From: Brachionus koreanus
Taxonomy: Eukaryota; Rotifera; Eurotatoria; Ploima; Brachionidae
Direction: 5' to 3'
Length of the DNA: 64,000 bases
NCBI GenBank assembly: GCA_016987375.1
Contig: PJRA01000549.1
Location: 605,969 to 669,968, forward strand
This document shows, piece by piece, positions 56,227 through 64,000 of the stretch. Position 1 is the first letter of the stretch. Each line of letters opens with the position of its first letter. Below the pieces are notes generated by a model. It did no database searches, was not told where the DNA came from, and worked only from the letters and a program-made list of their open reading frames with translations. A program made the translations under genes and the position numbers.

Positions 56227-59200
56227 ATGAAGTAAACTTAAATTTTTCTTTCCTCTTTTAACATTGACTAATCGCTTATTGTTAAGAGATAACTCAACTG
56301 AAAATATCGAAGAGCAAGTTAGAATTATTGCCGAATCATCACGATCAAGACTTAATGAATTTTTTGTTGACTACGATCGTCTCAGAAGTGGCTTTGTTAC
56401 TAGTAAATCAATTTTTAATAATCTAATGAAAAAAAAATTTAATTGTATTTTTGTTAGAATCACAATTCCAGCGAATTCTTGATCAAGTTCTAAAGTCTGC
56501 TTTAACTCAAGAACAAATTGATCTTCTTTCGAACAAATATGATCTGAAAAGAAATTCTACAGTTAACTATAGAGAATTTTGCCGCAGTGTTTATCGTGAA
56601 TTTCCTGAAGACGATTTTAGAACTAATCCTCAAAATAATGTTTTCAAAAATCCAGAATATCTTGGAACATTCAGATCGTTGCAAAATCTTAATCAAAATG
56701 AGGAGCAACTACTTGATGGGCTTTTATCTGATCTTAATTCATACTATTCGAAAAAAAACATTGACTTGTTACCAAATTTTAGAGACTTCGATCGAAATAA
56801 CATTGGTATTGTAACTGAGAGCCAGGTAAAATTAGAAAATAATAAAAAATAATAAATTTTTTTTTTAAAATAGAATTTTTTTTAGTTTTTAAGGATAATG
56901 ACTGAACCAAACATGAATCATGAAGAACTAGGGCTTTTGATTCGAAAATATCAACAACCAAATGTCAAGTCTATGTTTAATTATTTGAATTTCTATAATG
57001 ATCTTATGAGTAAATCAGATTCAAAAGGAGAATTATCCAAATTTTCCCAGCCTAATTTGACTAAAAAAGAAGTAAGCATCTAATAAAATTTTATGAGAAA
57101 TATTTCGCAAATAAAATAATCTTTAAAGAATAATTTTTTTATCAAAGTTAAAAAATGTTTAAATTTTTTAAGGAAGCTATTCTTTCAGTACAAGAAATAA
57201 TTGATAGAATCTCAGTAATTTGTCACAAAGAAGGTATTAGAATAGTTGATTTTTTTAAAGATTTTGATCGACTACGCAGTGGCGTAGTAACTGATAGACA
57301 ATTTGCAACTGCAATATCTTTATCAGTCAAAAAGCCGGCCAATTTAACTGAAGATGATACGAGACAATTGATTGAGTATTTTAGAAGAGGTGACGACCGA
57401 TGTGACTATAAAACTTTTATTGAAACTGTAGAGAACGCGTTTAACGTTCCAGACATGGAAAAAAAACCATTGGCCAAAGTTATCCGGCCACCAAACGGTC
57501 TTTTGTCAAAGGTATCTATTTAAAAATTAAATAAAAGTGTGAAAATTTTATGTTTTTTAGAGATAAAAATTATAGTAGAAATTGATATATAAATCAAGAA
57601 ATTAAAACTAAATAAATTAAATAATGTCTAATTTTTTAAATAGTTATCTATAGTCCAAAGTTTTAATTAAATAGAAATTTTATCAGCTCATTTATTTTAC
57701 TTTTAGTAATTAATCAAAAGTAGTCTATAACTTGTTCATTTAGAAAAAAATTCTATAAATATTTTAATTAAAAAAAAGAATAGTTGTATATGTGTTAATT
57801 TTCGAATTGGTAAAAAATTAAATTGAGGATTAAGATAGCACTCAGAACACAGAGATAATTTTTTGGGGCTTTACGTTACATCTTTTTTTTATTTAAAATA
57901 AACAAATATAATAATTTTTGATTTTTTTTGCTCAATCAAGAATCTAAAATAAAAGAAAAAATTCAAATTAATTTATTTTTGTTGCCAAATATGCTTATTT
58001 TTATGGAATAAAGAGCAAAAATAAAAGGTTAGACAACAAAAGGTCGAAAGAACTCCTCCGATATTTGAGTGTTAAAATTTTTATCCAAGCAATTTTTTTC
58101 TTATTATACATATTTATTTTTTTATATTTGATTCGAATCGAAATTTTTTTATTAAACTCTTTTAATTTTTTAGACCTTGAACGGAAATTTGAGTTCTACC
58201 GAAGAAGAAATTGTCCAACGCACTTTGAATGATATATCCGAAAGAGTTAGAAAATTTAAGCTTCAGTTATTTACTTATTTCAAGGATTTTGATAGAGTAT
58301 AATTTGGAAATATTATTAATTTAGATAGATTATTATTTTTTTAGAGTACTGCTTTTACTAGAAATGTGACCAAAATTCAGTTTGGTAGAGTCTTGTCAAC
58401 TCTTGGTTTAATGCCGTCTACCAAAGAATTCGAGTTGTTGTGCAAAAAATTCGAAGACCCAGTGACTGGTGATGTTAATTATCCTGCTTTTTGCCAAGGA
58501 GTCGATGAGGGTCAGAGAAACAATAATTTAATAATTTTTCTAATAAATTTTTTTTAATTTTTTTAGAATATGTTGGGAGTATAATAGATAAATTGGATTT
58601 AGAAGAAGAGAATAAAAAAGAAATAGCTAATAAGGAATATCCAATAGACATATCTTCAGTTGACTTGAATGAACTTATGGCACGAATTAGAAACCATTGT
58701 TTATCTAATCGAATTAGAGTTAAAGAATTTTTCCAAGACATGGACCCTTTAAATTCTAATTTTGTCTCCAAAGCTCAATTCATCCGATGTCTTAGCTCAT
58801 TTGGCTTGAGTTCGATCGGGTCATTTAATATTAATAAAGTCCAAACAGAAGCTTTGTGTCAAGAGTATAGACATCCAACTGATTTAAAAAAAGTTAACTG
58901 GAAAAAATTTGAAGAAGACGTTGAATCTGTCTTCACAATCAGAAATTTAGAAAAAGATCCTAATATTTTAGTGCCAAAGTCCGAAACATTTTTGATGCCA
59001 CCACCTGGAACTGTTAACTGTAAAGATGACGAAAATTTGAATGCAACAGAGAATTACAATTATGTGATTGATCAATTGCGTGAAATTGTAGAACAGCGTC
59101 GAATAGATTGCTGGCCCCCTTTTAAAGACTTTGATAAGCTAAATAGAGGCCATGTGACCAGTCAGCAATTTCGTCAATGTTTGGCCAAACTTGGCTTACC

Positions 59201-61252
59201 AGTTCATGACAAGGATGTTCAAATACTAGAAGCCAAGTTCATGGATAATGCTGGTTTTAATTATTATGAATTTTTGGGTAAACTACAGCCTCATCCGTAT
59301 ATAGCTCCCAAATATAATGAATTCAGGTCTGAATTAGCCAAATTAAATTCCAAAAACAATGATTTTGAAAGTAATCCATATAAAGACATTCAATCAATTT
59401 TGATTAAAGTAAAAGATCAGGTAAAAAATTTTATCTTTTAATAAAGAGCATCATTTTTAAATAGCAAAATATTGCTTTGATTTTATAATGTATATTCTGG
59501 CAATATTGCAAAAGAAAAAAATAAGATTCATTTATTTATATATCTATAAATGAAAAAAAAACTTAGCAAAAAAAATTTAACCAAGGCAATAATTTGACTT
59601 GGACTTGAAATTTTCATTTTTTAAAAGTTAAATCGTTTAGTATTTCTTTTTAAACTTGGCTAAAACTTGTATGACTACCACCTTACACGCTTTAAATGTT
59701 AAAAAAATTAAAACAATGGCTTGTCTCATTAAATCTGATTTAAATAAAGTTGAGCTAAGATCAAAAGTATTTTTAGCTTATTCTTCAATTTAATATAAAT
59801 AGATATAATATTTTTTTGTCAATCTAAAAAAACCCTCTGAGGTTTTAACAAATGCATTTTTATTTATTTTTTGAATGCAAATAAAAGTATTTTCCAAGAA
59901 AAACTAATCAATTGTAAATTTAGAATTAAATGCTGTAATTTTCTTGAATTATAGCCTCTAATTATTCAGACTTGTCTGCATTTTGATCGATTTCTTTTCG
60001 GGATTCTCTTTCAAAATTCCTTTATTAGTTGAGGGAATTACAGGTAATTATATCGTTGTTTACTCTGTCTTTGGCCATATGATATCTTCAATTTCATCTG
60101 TAATGATCCTACAATCAAAAAGTGATCCAAAAAATGATGTTCAATGATCCCCTTAATCTCCTATATTGAATGATACATTTGATTTTGTGTTCATCCAACA
60201 AATGTTAGTTAATTAAGTAAGTTTGTGGATCTTCTTGTGATGAAACATGGCTCCTTTAAGTATTATTTTCAATATTTTCAACTGATTTGAACATTTATTC
60301 TTACTTTAGACCAAAATAAATTAAAAATTGTCAAAAATCAAGCAAAATATTTCTTATTGTGTTAGCTAGTTGCTTTTACAAAATTCGTTTTTAATATTTT
60401 ATTTTTTTAATTTGCTTAAAATATCTTGGTCTAATTATTTCATAAGAATTTTTTCAAATTTTAAATTATTTCACCTGGCCAAATTTACATTTGAATTTTT
60501 TAAGAAAATTACTTTAATTAAATATTTTCTAAATTTAAGGTCTATAGAAGAAGAATAAGTATTAATGAATGGCTAAGAGATCATGACAAATTAAATTCAG
60601 GAAGGCTACTCAAAGATACTTTTAAACGTGCAATTAATTTGTGTAATTTGGATCTGGAAAAATCTGAAATAGAAATGATTATTAATTAGTAAATAATTAA
60701 AAACTATTAAAATAAACCATTGATGTTTATTTTTAATTTTTTTAGCTATACAAGTACAAAGGATGACAATTATGTTGAATATAAGGATTTTTGTCGTGAG
60801 GTTGAAAGGGCTTTTGGCAATGACCAGCTGGAAAAAAATCCTCTCATTCAATCCAATCAGCATAAACCTCAAAGTTTAAATGAAAGCAAAACCTTGAGTC
60901 CTGATGAGCAAGACAGAGTCTTAGTTGGTCTAAAAAGAATTGCTGAGAGGGTATTCTCACTATAATTATAGTTTGAATAAAATAAAATTTAATTCAATAG
61001 GTGCGAGCTAATCGAATGCAATTGTTTCCACGATTCGAAGATTTTGACCGAGTTAAAAATGGAAATGTGTCAATTAATCAATTTAGACGAGTGTTGTATG
61101 ACCTTAATCTGGTCTCTTTATTGACAGAGCTGGAACTTGAATCCATTATTAAGAAATACTCAATCCGTATCGGAACAAATGATGATGTAAATTATGTTTC
61201 GTTTTGCGATAAAATATATGAAATTGGATCGTTTGAATACCGAAAACCCTAG
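56227..61252 (+). CDS. Multi-EF-hand-like protein with about eight degenerate modules (EFCAB6-like)
   Basis: About ten exons encode one protein built of repeated units of roughly 130 residues. Each unit begins with a loop such as FFVDYDRLRSGFVT, NFRDFDRNNIGIVT, FFKDFDRLRSGVVT, FFQDMDPLNSNFVS, PFKDFDKLNRGHVT, WLRDHDKLNSGRLL or RFEDFDRVKNGNVS. Each closes with a V-N/D-Y-x-x-F-C half (VNYREFCRSV, VNYPAFCQGV, VNYVSFCDKI). The loops carry an extra residue and lack the canonical position-12 Glu, so calcium binding is doubtful. The domain order resembles EFCAB6 and related ciliary or testis proteins; this is inference. I place the start in a 5-nt exon (56227-56231, ATGAA) spliced by a 55-bp intron to 56287. 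Two introns are long because of insertions: about 57511-58173, which holds a MITE, and 59420-60540. The stop is at 61252. Confidence 0.8.
57850..58075. mobile_element. TTAA-type MITE inside an intron of the EF-hand gene
   Basis: The right end CTCCTCCGATATTTGAGTG + TTAA (58072-58075) matches the TIR of the element at 32304-32529. About 220 bp upstream, near 57838, GCACTCAGAACACAGAG is a degenerate version of CACTCAAAAACCGGAG. Size and end structure agree with the intact copy. The intron holding it is about 660 bp instead of about 55 bp. Confidence 0.5.
59420..60540. other. Expanded intron of the EF-hand gene, probably with an inserted element
   Basis: The preceding exon ends ...KVKDQ at 59419 and the next begins GTCTATAGAAGAAGAATAAG at 60541. 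The 1121-bp intron contains a patch of less biased composition at about 59950-60260 (TCTGCATTTTGATCGATTTC, GATCTTCTTGTGATGAAACA). It looks like foreign insertion sequence, but I could not assign it to a transposon family. Confidence 0.4.
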
Positions 61253-61530
61253 AATTTTATATGTAACAAATTTTTCAAAAATAAATTTAATTTTTTATTC
61301 AAATAAATTAACTAGAAAAATTAAATTAATTATTTTTATATTATATAAAAAATATTTTTAATATTATGAAAAAAATATTAAATAAATTTATTGAAATAAT
61401 AATTTTTTCTCAAGGTATAATGTGTTTTATTCTTTATTCATGTATGCTATGTCATAAAATTTTGCGTTTTTTAAAAGTCTATTCAAAATCTCAAGTAATA
61501 TTACAGTGGTGATTTGATATAAGGATCCAT
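61253..61530. other. 3' flank of the EF-hand gene
   Basis: AT-rich, with several AATAAA hexamers just after the stop; nothing else recognised. Confidence 0.35.
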
Positions 61531-61690
61531 GGTAAATTTACGTAAATTTGTGTAAATTAACGTAAAAAATGGTAATTTGACTATTTTTTACGTAAAACAA
61601 GAATTTTAAAAATTGGTAAAATGATTTACACAATTTTACGTAAAATTTAGTTAATTTACCATTTTTTGCGTTAATTTATGTTAACTCCAA
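61531..61690. repeat. Fold-back repeat with several TTTACGTAAA palindromes
   Basis: The left part (GTGTAAATTAACGTAAAAAA, TGGTAA) at 61550-61575 is the inverted counterpart of TTACCATTTTTTGCGTTAAT at 61655-61678. Between and around them TACGTA-centred palindromes recur: ATTTACGTAAAT near 61537, TTTTTTACGTAAAA near 61585 and AATTTTACGTAAAATT near 61632. It could be a small fold-back transposon, or by chance resembles clustered bZIP-type sites (TTACGTAA). Confidence 0.65.
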
Positions 61691-61969
61691 AAATGCCAAA
61701 AAAATTTCAAATTTTGCTGTTTTTCATAAAATTTTGATTAAAAATATTATTTTGTCATTTTTTCTTTCAATTTATTTCTTTACCATTTTTTACATAAAAA
61801 TTGGTAAAAAATTATAAAAAACAAAAAAAAGTAAAACGAATAAGATTTGTAATAAAAAATTATATTATATTCGTTAGAATATAATAAAACAAGTTTCTAG
61901 TTTTTTTTAATTTTTAATTTGAAGTTGACGTAAAAACCCAAAAAATTTAATATATATATTAAAATGTTT

Positions 61970-62240
61970 TTTTTGTCAGATTTAATATATATGTGTCAAA
62001 TATGAAAAATTATATTTGTCAGATGTTTTTGATAATTTGTTAGATTTTTAATTACATAGAAAATAAAATTTTAAAATAAATAAATTGTCAAATTTTTAAC
62101 AAAAATGTCAGATAACGAATATATATGTCGGATATGAAGAATTACAATATTTATTTGAATTGTCTCTTATTTCGTATAAAAATTTCAGATAAAAAAGAAA
62201 AATCACCTAATTTTCAAAAAATGTCTGAAAAATAAATCGT
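61970..62240. repeat. Degenerate repeats of a TTGTCAGAT / AATATATATGTC motif
   Basis: Variants of TGTCAGAT followed by AATATATATGTC and ATATGAAAAATTA occur several times (about 61975, 62025, 62109, 62131 and 62230). This suggests an old, diverged tandem or nested repeat. There is no coding potential. Confidence 0.4.
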
Positions 62241-62819
62241 CAGATTTCATATTAACTTACTTAGGCCTACCAGCACTTGCAACTTAACCTAATGTCAGAC
62301 ACCATGAATCTTTAGAAAATTTGACGTTTACGATTAGCTATGCTATAACAATTCATTGAAACTTCAAACAATTCAGTTTTATGAAAATAAAAATTTAATT
62401 AAAAAAACATTATTTGAACTTAAGAATTAAAGTGTCATTGATTTTTTTCATAATTAAAAATTTTAATACATTTTTTTTTAAATCACTCTTTTTGGACTCT
62501 ATTTTATACTCTTAAAAATTAAAAAATAAAAAAAGCGGTCTCAAAAATTTGTTCAGAATTTTGTCCAGTTTTAGAATATGCAAAATAATTAGGAGCTTTG
62601 GGGTAAACCGCGGAGGAGATACAGAAAAAAACCCAAAATTTAATCATTGTCTTGGTAAATTAGGGGAATGTTATTTCAAATGAATAGTATTACGAAGTAA
62701 ATTCGTAAAAAAAATCTATTCCGAGTTATTTTTTTAAATTATTTGGAGTAAAAATTATGAAAAAATCCCTAATACCGGAACCCTAATTGAAAGAGCATAA
62801 TTGAATTAAGAAAAAAAAA

Positions 62820-63290
62820 TGAAAATGAAATTGATAATTTGATCGCTAATATCGATCAAATAACATTAAATAATGGAAAAGTGACAGCATCGCAGAAGCT
62901 TTATCCACAGTTATTTTCATCCACTGAATCATGCTCCAAAAATTGCTAAATTTGACTTGAAAGAAAAAAGAAGAAAAATAAAAGAAGCAACTTTAACTTG
63001 TGCAAAAATTGTGCCAAATGTCATTTCTACAAAGTTATTGCAAGGTTAAATAATGAAGAGCAAAAATTTTTATTATTTGATTCTTGAATTAATGACCCAA
63101 ATAGATTCTTTATATTCGGTAAATTAGAAAACGGTTATTCTTTTAAAATCGGGTATTGTTTGTAAACGTAAGCCGGCTTATGAATTATTAGATAATAGAA
63201 TTGGAGAAATTATCAAGGATTATTCAATAGATAGCTTTAAGTCAATTTATGAAAATTTTTCGTTCATTTTACAATATTAAACACTTTTTT
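62820..63290 (+). pseudogene. Decayed coding-like sequence, possibly transposon-derived
   Basis: The composition is more balanced than its surroundings. Plus-strand pieces are open over short runs (NLIANIDQITLNNGKVTASQ, KLYPQLFSSTESC, CAKIVPNVISTKLLQG) separated by stops and shifts. No family is recognised with confidence. It most likely derives from a mobile element. Confidence 0.3.
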
Positions 63291-63340
63291 CTTTAAGATA
63301 ATTGATTTAAAAAACACTTGTTATTTTGAACTTGTCATTT

Positions 63341-63400
63341 TTATCTAATTAATAAATTTATTTATTTAAAGTTTAAGTCCCATGGACAAATTGAAGTATA
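63341..63400 (-). mobile_element. LINE 3' end, same family as 7985-8060
   Basis: Read on the minus strand: CTTCAATTTGTCCATGGGAC, TTAAACTTTAAATAAATAAA. It matches the plus-strand block at 7985-8060, including the microsatellite-like tail, and no RT sequence is attached. Confidence 0.55.
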
Positions 63401-63497
63401 ATAAAGGTATTTTGCTAAAATAATGTTGCTATTTTAATTGATTTATTCTTTTACCTTTGCTATTTTAATCAATTTTATTTTAATTTACCCCCAGTTA

Positions 63498-63722
63498 TTA
63501 CAGCTTAAAGACAAAATACTTTTTTTTTTGAATCTTTGAGCGGATCCAGTCAAAAAATTTATTTTTTAACTCACCCAAAAAAACATATTTTCCTAAGTTT
63601 TTAAGTATGCAGATTAATAATTTAAAGTCAGTTCTTTTAAATTCAGATAGTGAGGTGGTTTTGCTACGCACGAACCTTATACAACTAATAAATTGACAGT
63701 AAAGTTTATTACATAATATCAA
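63498..63722 (-). pseudogene. Short frame, possibly a LINE fragment
   Basis: This 74-residue frame contains KRTDFKLLICILKNLGKYVF and LKNKFFDWIRSKIQKK. These are faintly like the segment between endonuclease and RT in LINE polyproteins (xxDFxLLRxLLxxVxW...). There is no other support; it could be a chance frame. Confidence 0.25.
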
Positions 63723-63802
63723 ACGAATAAAAAATATTGAAATTTTATTTTTAAGAATTTTGGATAATTATTGAACATATTTAAATTTTAATTTTATTCA
63801 TT

Positions 63803-63842
63803 AATGTAAAATGTAAAAAATTAATGTAAAATGTAAAAATCT
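63803..63842. repeat. Two tandem copies of a 20-bp unit
   Basis: TTAATGTAAAATGTAAAAAA is repeated head to tail twice with one change at the end. Confidence 0.7.
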
Positions 63843-64000
63843 AACAGATCAAATTTTAAAGATGATTTTTTTATTTTTTTATTGAAAAGAAACTCGTTTT
63901 TTGTCTGCCATATGAGAAAATTTATTAACTGAATCAAAATCAAAACTGTTATTTTTGTAAAATGATCGAGACGATTTAGTCATTTGTGAATTCTGATTAT

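Overview
This is a metazoan nuclear genome window. It is very AT-rich (well over two thirds A+T by eye). Its genes are interrupted by many tiny introns, typically about 50-65 bp and bounded by GT and a TTTnAG-like acceptor. Animal-specific families are present: Aurora B-like kinase, SKI/SKOR corepressor, SV2-like transporter, a Hog-domain protein, UVRAG and a LEM-domain protein. The combination of compact genes, tiny introns, low GC and the kind of LINE and TRIM-like proteins present is most like a monogonont rotifer (Brachionus-like). That assignment is inference; no marker here proves it.

Layout. 1-3804: 5' part of the RNA polymerase I largest subunit (minus), running out of the window through a long intron. 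4141-14150: an Aurora kinase gene present twice in direct orientation, 7405 bp apart, with LINE, gypsy and Tc1 debris between and inside the copies. 14480-21494: a papain-family protease (plus), then four closely packed minus-strand genes (Hog-domain protein, small membrane protein, leucine-rich-repeat protein, SV2-like transporter). 23305-27343: signal peptide peptidase (minus) and a coiled-coil TRIM-like protein (plus). 29044-36930: glucosidase II beta subunit, a TTAA-flanked MITE, a LINE, a LEM-domain protein and the KDEL receptor. 37485-44656: ARMC2, an unrecognised coiled-coil protein, and splicing factor ESS2, the last two sharing a short divergent promoter. 47767-54581: GOLPH3, UVRAG and a SKOR-like corepressor with mariner remnants between them. 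56227-61252: a long protein built of about eight degenerate EF-hand modules. 61253-64000: repeats and decayed transposon sequence, no convincing gene.

How the genes relate. There is no operon. Several neighbours do belong to the same cell biology: signal peptide peptidase, glucosidase II beta (ending in an HEEL retrieval signal), the KDEL receptor that would read that signal, and GOLPH3 are all ER/Golgi factors. ARMC2 and perhaps the EF-hand protein point to cilia or flagella. I take this clustering as probably chance.

I did not find a clear new biological system. The best leads are: the near-identical Aurora kinase duplication with a Tc1 insertion that broke the flanking ORF of only one copy; a Hog (hedgehog-type autoprocessing) domain attached to a non-hedgehog secreted region; an EF-hand array in which no loop looks like a good calcium site and which seems to start from a 5-nt initiator exon; and a TTAA-flanked MITE family that has entered an intron of that same gene. 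Exon boundaries were placed by eye from reading frame and splice consensus and need transcript confirmation.
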